64,000 nt of DNA from an uncultured Alistipes sp. (GTDB taxonomy: Bacteria; Bacteroidota; Bacteroidia; Bacteroidales; Rikenellaceae). The stretch spans positions 55,680 to 119,679 of the forward strand of contig CAAGBL010000099.1 in assembly GCA_900768045.1 (NCBI GenBank). The letters run 5' to 3'. A model generated the notes under the pieces. That model was not told the DNA's origin. It saw only the letters and a list, made by a program, of their open reading frames with translations, and did not search any database. The position numbers and the translations under genes were made by a program. This document shows, piece by piece, positions 27,343 through 36,215 of this stretch; within the stretch, counting starts at the first letter, position 1; every line of letters begins with the position of its first letter.

Positions 27343-29202
27343 TTATAGATTTTCGAGCGTTGCAAGTAGCGACTCCTCGTCGTAGCCGCACTCCGAGTAT
27401 AGCTGTGCGGGTGTGCCCTGCTCAACAAAGCGGTCGTCAATGCCGAGGTGCTTGATAGTGGGGTGTAGCCCCTCGCTTGCGAGCATTGCGCTTATGGTCT
27501 CGCCTACGCCACCTCGAAGCACACCATCTTCGATGGTCACAATCTTTGAGAAACGCTTGCCGATGTCAAGAACCATAGCCTTATCAAGGGGCTTGACATA
27601 GCATAGGTCGTAGACAGCAACACTATGTGTTGAGCGCTCTGCGGCACGCATAGCCACATTTGCCATTGTACCAGCAGCTATTATTGCAATATCGCTGCCC
27701 TCACGTAGCGTCTCGCCCTTACCCTCTGTAAGCTCCTTAAACTCTGCGCCCTGCCACTCGACACCCTCGCCAATACCTCGGGGGTAGCGAATAGCTGTTG
27801 GGTGGTTGTTTTGTAGTGCTGTGTACATCATGTTGCGGAGCATAAGCTCGTTGCGAGGTGCGGCAATAGTTATATTAGGCACACAACCCAAATATGCGAG
27901 GTCGAACATGCCATGATGCGTAGCGCCATCTTCGCCTACCAAGCCACCACGGTCAAGACACATAACCACAGGTAGGTTTTGGAGTGCTACATCGTGGATT
28001 ATGTTGTCGTAGGCACGCTGCATAAATGTAGAGTAGATGTTGCAGAATGGGCGCTTGCCCGCTGCCGCCAAGCCTGCCGAGAATGTCACGGCATGGCCCT
28101 CAGCGATACCTACGTCGAAGCAGCGCTCAGGCAACTCTCGCATCACAATATTCATCGAGCAGCCCGAAGGCATTGCGGGGGTGATGCCCACAACACGCTC
28201 GTCGAGGCGTGCAAGCTCGAGGAGTGTCTCACCAAAGACATCTTGGTAGCGGGCAGCCTTATACTCCGAGCGCTTGCGCTCACCCGTAGCCACGTCGAAG
28301 CGTCCTGGAGCATGCCATACTGAGGGGTCAGCCTCGGCAGCAGCATATCCCTTGCCCTTCTTTGTCTTGATGTGTAGCAGCTTGGGGCCACCAATGCCCT
28401 TTAGCGACTTAAGCGTATGTATTAGGCCGACGATGTCGTGGCCGTCAATAGTTCCGAAATAGCGGAAGTTAAGGCTCTCAAAGAGGTTGCTATTTTGTAG
28501 TAGGCCTCGCTTTATGGCGCCTCCTGCCCAGCGTATGAAGCGGTGTAGGGGAGGTATTACGCCAAGGGCACGCCAAAGTCCATTTTTGAGGCGGTTGTAG
28601 AACCTCGATGTCGACATGCGCACGAGGTATCTATCCAAGGCTCCCGTAGGCTTATCTATCGACATCTCGTTGTCGTTGAGCACAACAAGGAGGTTTGTCT
28701 TGGGCGAAGCGCCAGCATTGTTTAGTCCCTCGAATGCCAAGCCGCCAGTCATGGCGCCGTCGCCAATGACCGCTACTACATGGCTCTTTTGACCACTCAT
28801 CTCCACAGCCTTAGCCATGCCAAAAGCAGCCGATATGCTTACTGACGAGTGTCCTGCACCAAAGGCGTCGTACTCGCTCTCGGCCATGCGTGGGAAGCCA
28901 CTAATGCCGCCCTGCATGCGGTTTTTTAGGAATGCCTCGCGACGACCTGTTATAATCTTGTGAGCGTATGCCTGGTGTCCTACGTCCCATACTATGCGGT
29001 CGTTAGGGGTGTCGTAGACGTAGTGTAGTGCTACGGTTAGCTCGATGGCTCCAAGGCTCGAGCCGAGGTGGCCAGGGTTTGTTGAGCAACACTCCAAAAT
29101 ATAGTTGCGAAGCTCCTCGCAATAGCACTTGAGTTCGCCTATCGTCAACCTCTTAAGGTCGTCGGGCGAATTTACTTTGTCGAGATATTTATACTGTGCC
29201 AT
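27343..29202 (-). CDS. dxs: 1-deoxy-D-xylulose-5-phosphate synthase
   Basis: A 619-residue thiamin-diphosphate enzyme that joins pyruvate and glyceraldehyde 3-phosphate, the first step of the MEP isoprenoid pathway. NPGHLGSSLG holds the conserved substrate-contacting histidine. The ThDP/Mg site is GDGAMTGG (about 147-154) with NDNEMSI further on. The C-terminal transketolase half has the catalytic glutamate region (DVGIAEGHAVTF) and VCLDRGGLVGEDGATHHG. Length and domain order are normal. A TATCTTTG promoter box and a hairpin precede it. Confidence 0.96.
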   Translation of the reverse strand: MAQYKYLDKVNSPDDLKRLTIGELKCYCEELRNYILECCSTNPGHLGSSLGAIELTVALHYVYDTPNDRIVWDVGHQAYAHKIITGRREAFLKNRMQGGISGFPRMAESEYDAFGAGHSSVSISAAFGMAKAVEMSGQKSHVVAVIGDGAMTGGLAFEGLNNAGASPKTNLLVVLNDNEMSIDKPTGALDRYLVRMSTSRFYNRLKNGLWRALGVIPPLHRFIRWAGGAIKRGLLQNSNLFESLNFRYFGTIDGHDIVGLIHTLKSLKGIGGPKLLHIKTKKGKGYAAAEADPSVWHAPGRFDVATGERKRSEYKAARYQDVFGETLLELARLDERVVGITPAMPSGCSMNIVMRELPERCFDVGIAEGHAVTFSAGLAAAGKRPFCNIYSTFMQRAYDNIIHDVALQNLPVVMCLDRGGLVGEDGATHHGMFDLAYLGCVPNITIAAPRNELMLRNMMYTALQNNHPTAIRYPRGIGEGVEWQGAEFKELTEGKGETLREGSDIAIIAAGTMANVAMRAAERSTHSVAVYDLCYVKPLDKAMVLDIGKRFSKIVTIEDGVLRGGVGETISAMLASEGLHPTIKHLGIDDRFVEQGTPAQLYSECGYDEESLLATLENL

Positions 29203-29220
29203 TGCTATTATTTAATAGTT

Positions 29221-29258
29221 GTAGTTGGCGCACAACATGCACACCAACTACAAAGATA
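29221..29258 (-). promoter_or_regulatory. dxs promoter box with overlapping inverted repeat
   Basis: TATCTTTG on the minus strand (29251-29258) fits TAnnTTTG. Immediately downstream, GTAGTTGG and CCAACTAC form an 8-bp perfect inverted repeat (29221-29251) with a 15-base spacer across the expected transcript start. It may be an operator or a 5'-end hairpin. Confidence 0.5.
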
Positions 29259-29313
29259 GGAATTTTTTATAAATAAACGCAGACTTTGCAGATTTTTAGC
29301 AAAGATTGTCGCA

Positions 29314-30462
29314 CTACAACTCCTTGATAAAGGCTCTGCGTCGCTTGTGCTGTATATGGTCGTAGTCGGCAAAGTTGGCGAGGCTCTTATGGTTGGTCTC
29401 GAGAATTGCGGTTGTCTCTATTCGCTCTACGCCATACTTCGAGAAGTGAGGTGTCATCTCGTTGAAAATAAGCGCCGTAACGCCCTTGTGTTGATAATCG
29501 GGGCGCACCGCTATGAGCAATAAGTCGAAGTCGGTCATCTTCTTGGCTTTTAGTGCCTTGAGAAGGTGATACCAGCCAAACGGAAATAGACGACCACCAC
29601 ACTTGCGCAACGCCTCCGAAAGCGATGGCATGCCCAAGCCCACTGCCACAATCTCATCTTGCTCGTTGGCTACCATCGTAACAAAGTCGAAGTTGAGTAT
29701 TGGGAAATACATCTTGCAGTAGTACTGCTTCTGGCGTGGTGTCATCGGCTGATAGTTGTAGAGCTTCTGGTACGCCTCGTCCAATACATCGAAGTAGGAG
29801 TATCCATACCTCTTTCTCAGCTCGCGCGAGTTTTTAACCTTCACAACATGTAGTCCGCATCTCCTCTCCACAAGTTCTACAATGCGCCTCATTCGCTCGG
29901 GAGCCTCCGTGGGCGGAGTGATTTGATACTCAATCCAATCTGCCTCCTTGCGTAGGCCATATCGCTCGTAGTGGGCAACGTAATAGGGATAGGTATATAG
30001 GCTCGCCATGGGAGCGTTGTAGTCGAAACCCTCGAGTAGCAGGCCTTGGTGGTCGAAGTCGGTGAAGCCCACAGGGCCATTTAAGCAACCCATGCCCTTG
30101 CTCTTGCCCCACTCGGCAACAGCATCTATGAGCGCCTTGAACACATCGTAGTCGTCAACAAAGTCAAACCAACCGAAACGACACTTCTTTACGCCCCATG
30201 CCTCGTTGGCACGATGGTTAATGATACCCACTATGCGACCAACAATCTCGTTATGGCGGTATGCTAAGTATATCACAAAGTCGCAGACCTCGAGTGCAGG
30301 GTTGCCCTTGGGATTGAAGGTGTTTACCTCATCAAAAAATATTGGAGGGCAGAAGTAGGGGTTACCCTTGTATAGCTCTATGCCAAACTGCACAAAGCGT
30401 CTGATATCGCGCTTTGTGGTTGCCTCTTTTATAATAATGTCGCTTGGGTTGGTAGTATGCAT
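29314..30462 (-). CDS. GNAT-fold acyltransferase-like protein
   Basis: 382 residues. The overall pattern matches a Bacteroidetes family annotated as GNAT-type N-acetyltransferase. The N-terminal part (FVQFGIELYKGNPYFCPPI and DEVNTFNPKGNPALE) and the C-terminal GNAT core (LLIAVRPDYQHKGVTALIF, resembling the acetyl-CoA loop R/Q-x-x-G-x-G/A) are both present. Substrate unknown. It lies 28 bases downstream of the esterase gene on the same strand and may be cotranscribed with it. Confidence 0.75.
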   Translation of the reverse strand: MHTTNPSDIIIKEATTKRDIRRFVQFGIELYKGNPYFCPPIFFDEVNTFNPKGNPALEVCDFVIYLAYRHNEIVGRIVGIINHRANEAWGVKKCRFGWFDFVDDYDVFKALIDAVAEWGKSKGMGCLNGPVGFTDFDHQGLLLEGFDYNAPMASLYTYPYYVAHYERYGLRKEADWIEYQITPPTEAPERMRRIVELVERRCGLHVVKVKNSRELRKRYGYSYFDVLDEAYQKLYNYQPMTPRQKQYYCKMYFPILNFDFVTMVANEQDEIVAVGLGMPSLSEALRKCGGRLFPFGWYHLLKALKAKKMTDFDLLLIAVRPDYQHKGVTALIFNEMTPHFSKYGVERIETTAILETNHKSLANFADYDHIQHKRRRAFIKEL

Positions 30463-30490
30463 AAGTGGTTGTTTCAGTGTTATGTTGTCA

Positions 30491-32011
30491 CTACTTCACT
30501 CTGAGCTTTTTGCCAAGCTTCAAAATATCGGTTTTCTCCATGTTGTTGAGCTCGCAGAGCCTCTTTACCGTAGTGTTATATTTTACGGCAATATGGCCGA
30601 GTGTATCGCCATCTTGAATAGTATGATATTTAGCACTCTCTGTTGCTGGCTTATTGCTCTGGGTGCTCTTGATGGTTGTAGCGCCCTTGCCCACAATAAT
30701 CTGCTCGCCAACACGATACATCTTAGGCTCAGTCAAGCCATTGAGCTCCATGAGCTTCTCTACAGTGATGCCATATCTCTTGGCAATAGCCCAGTACGAC
30801 GTGTCGTCGGCAGTGACGGTGTGGTAGGTATACTCGGTCTCGATTGCTCCCTCCGAGACCTGCAACCTCTTGCCGATGTTGATAATGGCATTCTTGTCGA
30901 GGTTGTTCCACTCGCAGAGCCTCTTTACCGAGGTGTTATACTTCACGGCGATATGGCTTAGCGTCTCGCCCTCGGCAACGGTGTGATATGTAGCTGTGCC
31001 CGTAGTGACCTTTACCGTGGTGCTGGTTGCTGTTGCCTTGCTCTTTGACTCCTCGCTTACGTTGTTTTCATTGTTTACATCGCTTACCGCCTCGCTCTTT
31101 TGTGGTGCTGGCAGAGGAATATCCTCGCCAATGTAGCGTCCCTTATTTGAGGACTTTGTTGGTGGATCATACACCGTTAGAGCAATGCCACCTCGAGGTA
31201 GGCCCTTGTATGCATTGTTAAAGCGAGATGTGGGAATCTCTACGCTGGTGTCTACAGGGCGATTTTCATCTGTTGTGCAGTGCTTGAATAGCCACTCGTA
31301 GGCCTCGTCCATGTAGAATGTTCGGGCATATATCGAGTGTCCAGCACCCACCCACTCATCGTAGCGTAGGCGTGGTGTTTGAGGGTTGGCACTCTCCATT
31401 GCCTCCTTCACGCTGCGTGATGCGCTCACTGGAACCGAAGCATCGGCGGTGCCGTGCATAATCCATAGTGGCACCTCATTGAGCTTGCCAAGGGCTGTGG
31501 TACGAAGCGTTGAACCACCACATAGGGCTATGGCCGCCGCTGTCTGCTCGGGATATGTAGCTGCAAAGTCGAGTGTTCCGTAGCCACCAAGGCTCATACC
31601 TAAAACGTAGAGGCGTGTGAGATCTACGTCGTAACGCTTAGACACCCACTTTACGACATTCATAACACGCTCAGGACGCCACCAGTCGCCATAGTTAACC
31701 TGCGGAGCAATGACCAAGGCATTAACCTTACGACCACGCTTCACGGCATCAATAGTGCCATATCTACGAACGGTGTTTAGGTTGGTGCCGCTGAGACTAC
31801 GACCATGCAAAAAGAGAACTATGGGCAGTGGGCTTTTGATCTCTGTCGAATCTGGGTTTTCGAGGCGTTCTGCACGCATATCTTTGTAGTCGTCAGGTAG
31901 ATACAACCAGAAATCATAGCCATTTTGCACTGAGTCACGCATGGCGTATAGCTGTGCCGAGCACACCATGGGCGCAACCATCAGGAGCATTAACAGAAGA
32001 GCCTTTTTCAT
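30491..32011 (-). CDS. secreted alpha/beta-hydrolase (esterase) with three LysM domains
   Basis: 506 residues. A signal peptide (1-19, ending VCSAQ) leads into an esterase domain (about 25-265) with nucleophile elbow GMSLGG (S140), an acid in HGTADASVPV and a histidine in GAGHSIYA. A variable linker is followed by three LysM repeats (each starting YHTV or YHTI; about 355-400, 405-450 and 461-505) that bind peptidoglycan or related glycans. The hydrolase part resembles the PHB-depolymerase/acetyl-xylan esterase type. The fusion suggests an esterase held at the cell wall, perhaps acting on acylated glycans; the substrate is inference. Confidence 0.87.
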   Translation of the reverse strand: MKKALLLMLLMVAPMVCSAQLYAMRDSVQNGYDFWLYLPDDYKDMRAERLENPDSTEIKSPLPIVLFLHGRSLSGTNLNTVRRYGTIDAVKRGRKVNALVIAPQVNYGDWWRPERVMNVVKWVSKRYDVDLTRLYVLGMSLGGYGTLDFAATYPEQTAAAIALCGGSTLRTTALGKLNEVPLWIMHGTADASVPVSASRSVKEAMESANPQTPRLRYDEWVGAGHSIYARTFYMDEAYEWLFKHCTTDENRPVDTSVEIPTSRFNNAYKGLPRGGIALTVYDPPTKSSNKGRYIGEDIPLPAPQKSEAVSDVNNENNVSEESKSKATATSTTVKVTTGTATYHTVAEGETLSHIAVKYNTSVKRLCEWNNLDKNAIINIGKRLQVSEGAIETEYTYHTVTADDTSYWAIAKRYGITVEKLMELNGLTEPKMYRVGEQIIVGKGATTIKSTQSNKPATESAKYHTIQDGDTLGHIAVKYNTTVKRLCELNNMEKTDILKLGKKLRVK

Positions 32012-32023
32012 AGATTCGCCAAA

Positions 32024-33550
32024 TTATAGGATTTCAAATTTGTATATCTCACGACCACGGCTACCAACAACTACCGTATTGCCAATTACCACTGGCGACG
32101 ACTCGAAGTTATTGGCCATAGTCTGCTTAAATAGTATCTTGCCGCTCTCGGCATCAATAAGATAGGCATTACCCTGAACATCGCCCGTAAATACATACAT
32201 ACGATTATCGGGGGTGTATAGCGCTACGGGAGATGACCAGGCGTAGTATGATAGGCGTGTGCGATATACTATCTCGCCCGTTTTACGACTTATGGCAATG
32301 AATGTACCTACGTCGGAGGTGCCCATGCCACAGATGTTTGTGAAGATAAGGCCCTCGCAGTTGCCATGTCCGAGTAGTGGTGTGGCAAACATGCCACCCT
32401 CAACTGGTTTCTCGCCGCCACCCAACTTGCGACACTTAATCTTATTTTGCCAAATGAGTTCTCCAGTCAAAGCGTCGAGCTTGGTAAAGAAGCAGTAGCC
32501 TGAGGCCCCCTGCTTGTCGAGCTCGGTGGCTGTGTAAAGCACCATGCGTCCCTCCTCCTCGGCAAGCATAATCGTTGCGTCGCTATCGTCGTGGTTGTTG
32601 TACCACCACACGGGCTTTAGGGTGTTTATGTTGACACATAGCACGTTACCTCGGTTGTCACAGGTGTACATATAGTTTTTCCATACGGCTGGCGACGACT
32701 CGATGCCTGGTGCTATGCCATTAATGCGATAGCGCATTGCTGAGTGTAGGTTGAACTCCTTGCCATCGGTAGTGAATTTGTATATTGTACCATTCTCCGA
32801 TACACGAATCATAAAGTTGTCGACAACAACTGCTGCTGGATCGTAAGCGCCCCATCTACGCCATGCCTTGCTGTCACGGCCGAAGTATGATAATCGCTTG
32901 TGATTAAACATGTTGAACGCTACAGCACCAATGCTATTATCAGCTGCAGGAATGCCATGTCCGATGTATAGATTACCATTTAGTCGAGGATCGAGTGACA
33001 CGCTACCCTTGATAGGGTTTTTGCCCTCGAAGGCTTGGCGTGATGCTCGGCCTGTGACATAGTCGATGAAGTAGACATTGCCACATAACGAGCCAACGAT
33101 AATCTCCTTGTTGCTGAAGTCTGTGGTAAGGGAGTGTGACTCACGGCGCTGATGCTCCATGAGCGAGTCGCTCCACTCTACATATACTGGCTGTCCCGTC
33201 CAGCCTGAGCCGCCACCCCATGTGCCGTAGTCCGTAGCACGGCTATCATAGTCGGTGCGGAAGCACCACACACGGCGTATTTTCGAGGGTATGCTATCGA
33301 GCTTGCCAGAGTATGGCATATCACGACGTGGCGAGCCACGGAACGTGAATATTCCTGGTGCATCGGCATATAAATCCTTAAAGCTGCGCAGCTTAGTCGA
33401 TGTTATGGTGTCGGTAATGTCGACCTTATAGACAACACTTGATGCCGACGTATAACATGTGTCGGGGAGTTCGTCAGCAGCACTAACGGGTGTTGCTACG
33501 AAAATAGCGATAGCTACTGCTAAGGCAATGTATTGGGTTACTCTTTTCAT
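32024..33550 (-). CDS. secreted PQQ-type beta-propeller protein
   Basis: 508 residues from the chosen start. Repeated blades with paired glycine/tryptophan motifs (GNVYFIDYVTG, YMYTCDNRGNVLCVN, YVFTGDVQGNAYLIDAESG) indicate a PQQ/BamB-like propeller. A longer in-frame reading begins at 33610, but the ATG at 33550 begins a good signal peptide (MKRVTQYIALAVAIAIF, cleavage after VSA), so that start is preferred. No PQQ-enzyme calcium site is obvious; it is probably a scaffold or binding protein. Its start lies 12 bases after the esterase gene's... opposite end, that is, it is the first gene of a likely three-gene minus-strand unit with the esterase and GNAT genes. Confidence 0.8.
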   Translation of the reverse strand: MKRVTQYIALAVAIAIFVATPVSAADELPDTCYTSASSVVYKVDITDTITSTKLRSFKDLYADAPGIFTFRGSPRRDMPYSGKLDSIPSKIRRVWCFRTDYDSRATDYGTWGGGSGWTGQPVYVEWSDSLMEHQRRESHSLTTDFSNKEIIVGSLCGNVYFIDYVTGRASRQAFEGKNPIKGSVSLDPRLNGNLYIGHGIPAADNSIGAVAFNMFNHKRLSYFGRDSKAWRRWGAYDPAAVVVDNFMIRVSENGTIYKFTTDGKEFNLHSAMRYRINGIAPGIESSPAVWKNYMYTCDNRGNVLCVNINTLKPVWWYNNHDDSDATIMLAEEEGRMVLYTATELDKQGASGYCFFTKLDALTGELIWQNKIKCRKLGGGEKPVEGGMFATPLLGHGNCEGLIFTNICGMGTSDVGTFIAISRKTGEIVYRTRLSYYAWSSPVALYTPDNRMYVFTGDVQGNAYLIDAESGKILFKQTMANNFESSPVVIGNTVVVGSRGREIYKFEIL

Positions 33551-33683
33551 AATATGGTGCGAAGTTAATATAATTATTTCGAAGTCACGCATATTGTAGG
33601 CAATAATCACTCATAATATGGCTAAGTGGGGGGTGTTGTGTGAAAATAGGGGCTAAAAAATTGTAAATTCTAACGAAAATAAC

Positions 33684-33691
33684 TATCTTCG
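33684..33691 (+). promoter_or_regulatory. possible -7 box for pyrH
   Basis: TATCTTCG differs from TAnnTTTG by one base and lies 40 bases before the pyrH ATG, in the divergent gap with the propeller gene. Confidence 0.4.
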
Positions 33692-33731
33692 CATTCGATA
33701 TATATGTTTAATCATAGTCGACATTCAAATT

Positions 33732-34448
33732 ATGGCAACAGCTAAATACAAGAGAATACTCCTTAAGCTCAGTGGCGAGTCTTTGCAGGGAGAGCAGAAT
33801 TATGGCCACGATGTAAACGTTCTTCGTGACTATGCCGAGCAGATTCAGCGCATCCAACAGATGGGCGTAGAGATTGGCATCGTAATCGGCGGTGGCAACA
33901 TCTTCCGTGGCATCCAGGGTGCTGGTCGAGGCTTCGACCGTGTTAAGGGCGATCAGATGGGTATGCTTGCAACAATCATCAACTCGCTCGCCTTGCAGTC
34001 AGCACTCGAGTCGTTGGGCGTTAAGTGTAAGGTGCTCACCTCAATCCGCATGGAGCCTATCGGCGAGTACTACTCTAAGGCTAAGGCTCTCGAGTATCTC
34101 GAGGCAGGCTATGTTGTAATCATCGGTGGTGGTACCTCAAACCCATATTTCTCAACAGATACCGCATCGGCACTCCGAGGCATAGAAATTGAAGCAGAGG
34201 TAATGTTCAAGGGCACACGTGTCGATGGCATCTACACAGCTGATCCTGAGAAAGACCCAACAGCAACAAAGTTTGATACTATCACCTTTGACGAGGTTAT
34301 CAACCGCCGCCTAAAGGTTATGGATCAGACAGCCTTTACCCTCTGCCGTGAGAACCACCTCTCGCTAATTGTCTTCGACATGGACACAGTGGGTAACCTC
34401 GAGAAGGTTGTTGCTGGCGAGAATATTGGTACAGTAGTAACAGAATAA
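33732..34448 (+). CDS. pyrH: uridylate kinase
   Basis: A 238-residue amino-acid-kinase-fold enzyme phosphorylating UMP to UDP. KRILLKLSGESL at the start, GIVIGGGNIFRG (nucleotide-binding glycine loop), GDQMGMLATIINSLAL and the C-terminal TVGNLEKVVAGE are family hallmarks. It is followed by the thioredoxin-like gene (19 bases) and frr. The pyrH...frr neighbourhood is common in bacteria, here interrupted by the thioredoxin-like gene. Confidence 0.97.
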   Translation: MATAKYKRILLKLSGESLQGEQNYGHDVNVLRDYAEQIQRIQQMGVEIGIVIGGGNIFRGIQGAGRGFDRVKGDQMGMLATIINSLALQSALESLGVKCKVLTSIRMEPIGEYYSKAKALEYLEAGYVVIIGGGTSNPYFSTDTASALRGIEIEAEVMFKGTRVDGIYTADPEKDPTATKFDTITFDEVINRRLKVMDQTAFTLCRENHLSLIVFDMDTVGNLEKVVAGENIGTVVTE

Positions 34449-34467
34449 CTAATTAATTTTAAGGACT

Positions 34468-35142
34468 ATGGCTTTCGAAAGTAAATATAAGAAGCGTGGC
34501 TCAAACCTATCGCTTGTACTAATGCTCCTTGTTCTCTTGGGCGTTGTTGCAGCAATTCTCCTATGGCCAGGTGTCGAGGATGAGGCTGTTGCCGAGGAGA
34601 CAGTAGCTGTTGAGGTTGTTGAGCCTGAGGCTGAGACTGAGCCTGAGGCTGTTGAGCCTGAGCCAACTGCCGAGCAACGAGATGAGCAGGCAGAGGTTGA
34701 GGCAACAACACTTGTTAAGGTTGGTCAGGTAGCTCCCGACTTCTCTGTCGAGATGCTTGATGGCCGTACTATTAAGCTCTCGGAGCTCCGTGGCAAGGTT
34801 GTTATGTTGTGCTTCTGGGCTACATGGTGTCCTCCATGCCGCCAGGAGATGGCACACCTCCAGGAGGGTGTTATCGATAACTTCGCAGGCAAGGATCTTG
34901 TGGTATTGCCTATATCACGTGGCGAGAAGCGAGATGTTGTCGAGAAGTTTATCGCTGACAACGGTTACACCTTTGGTGTAGGCCTCGATCCTGAGCGTGC
35001 TATTTACGACCTATATGCCTCTAACTTTGTGCCTCGCACCTTCATCATCAACAAGCGTGGTAAGGTAGTATACCGTGTTGCGGGCTACGACGAGGAGACT
35101 GCCAAGGCTGTGAACGCAGCTATTGCTAAGGCATTGAGATAA
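34468..35142 (+). CDS. TlpA-like membrane-anchored thioredoxin
   Basis: 224 residues. One N-terminal membrane helix (about 14-33), then an unusual ~40-residue Glu/Val/Pro-rich spacer (EEVTVAVEVV-like composition), then an AhpC/TSA-type TlpA thioredoxin domain from about 83. The active site is WCPPC (C121, C124) and the cis-proline region is NFVPRTFIIN. Expected to act in the periplasm as a reductase for cytochrome maturation or other disulfides. The acidic spacer may hold the domain away from the membrane. Confidence 0.9.
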   Translation: MAFESKYKKRGSNLSLVLMLLVLLGVVAAILLWPGVEDEAVAEETVAVEVVEPEAETEPEAVEPEPTAEQRDEQAEVEATTLVKVGQVAPDFSVEMLDGRTIKLSELRGKVVMLCFWATWCPPCRQEMAHLQEGVIDNFAGKDLVVLPISRGEKRDVVEKFIADNGYTFGVGLDPERAIYDLYASNFVPRTFIINKRGKVVYRVAGYDEETAKAVNAAIAKALR

Positions 35143-35167
35143 TTTGCTAACTAATAAAACTAAAGAT

Positions 35168-35725
35168 ATGGATACTAAGACTATTCTAAGTGAGGCAACC
35201 GATCGCATGCAGCGTGCTGTTGACCATCTTGTTGAGGAGCTTCTCAACATCCGTGCTGGTAAGGCATCAGTGAATGTTCTTAATGGCGTTTTCGTTGACT
35301 ACTACGGCTCGCAGACACCAGTATCTGGCGTTGCCAGTGTCACTGTGCCTGATGCTAAGACCGTGCTTATCCAGCCTTGGGACAAGAACATGATTCGCCC
35401 TATCGAGAAGGCTATCATCGACTCAAACATCGGCCTTACTCCATCGAATAACGGCGAGCATATCCGTCTCTCAATCCCACCTCTCACTGAGGATCGCCGT
35501 AAGGAGATCGTGAAGACCGTTAAGGGCGAGGGCGAGACTGCACGTATCAGCTTGCGTAATGCACGTCGTGATGCCGTTGAGGCATTCAAGAAGGCTCAGA
35601 AGGAGGGCATGTCTGAGGACGAGCAGAAGGATGGTGAGGCACAGGTACAGAAGCTTCTTGAGAAGTTCACTAAGGTTCTTGATGCTGAGCTTGAGAAGAA
35701 GGAGAAAGAGGTAATGACCGTGTAA
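35168..35725 (+). CDS. frr: ribosome recycling factor
   Basis: 185 residues from the ATG at 35168 (MDTKTILSEATDRMQRAV), the usual family start; an in-frame reading from 35144 would add eight residues with no family support. RAGKASVNVL and the C-terminal helical hairpin (EGETARISLRNARRDA) are diagnostic. It splits post-termination ribosomes with EF-G. The stop codon abuts a palindromic element. Confidence 0.96.
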   Translation: MDTKTILSEATDRMQRAVDHLVEELLNIRAGKASVNVLNGVFVDYYGSQTPVSGVASVTVPDAKTVLIQPWDKNMIRPIEKAIIDSNIGLTPSNNGEHIRLSIPPLTEDRRKEIVKTVKGEGETARISLRNARRDAVEAFKKAQKEGMSEDEQKDGEAQVQKLLEKFTKVLDAELEKKEKEVMTV

Positions 35726-35853
35726 TTTGTTGTGATAAGGGGTCATCTTTGACCTATCCCAAAAAGTTGAGCACCCGAGGCTGTACGTTTGAGTACTATC
35801 CTCGGGTGCTCACTTTTGCGATAAGCCAAATCTAACCCCTTCTAACAACAAAT
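35726..35853 (+). repeat. palindromic intergenic element, copy G, abutting the frr stop
   Basis: Starts TTTGTTGTGATAAGGGG right after TAA and ends CCCCTTCTAACAACAAATT. The central hairpin is a perfect 12-bp stem GAGCACCCGAGG/CCTCGGGTGCTC with core CTGTAC...GTACTAT. Confidence 0.88.
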
Positions 35854-35891
35854 TCGTGCGCTGATTGAGGTGAGCAGGGGCTGGGATAAAG

Positions 35892-35933
35892 AGGAGCGCT
35901 AACGCTTGATGGGTAACGCTTCGCTCGATGGGA
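35892..35933 (+). repeat. 42-bp dispersed repeat, right copy
   Basis: Exact reverse complement of 166-207. Like that copy it lies just beyond a palindromic element. The following bases 35934-36150 are gene-free and made of short repeated words (CCCTATTTA, CCTATC, CTAAATTC) like those at 1-110. Confidence 0.85.
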
Positions 35934-36215
35934 GAGAGGGGAATTTAGGGAAGATAGGGTAGTGATACTCTCGCCTTATCCACCTCATCTTCCCTATTTA
36001 CCCTATCAACCCTATTAATCGATTTATCGTTAGCGCCCACCCAGTCTTATCCCTAAATTCACTAAGTTCCCTAAATTCCCTATTTATCACATTCGTCCTA
36101 TCTATCCTATAAATAAACCCCGTGCGAGCATACCTATAAATACTTATTTATGCAAAAAAGCTCATAGAGTATTGTGTTTCTTTGGTATATATTTCCTATA
36201 TTTACACGTCTAAAC

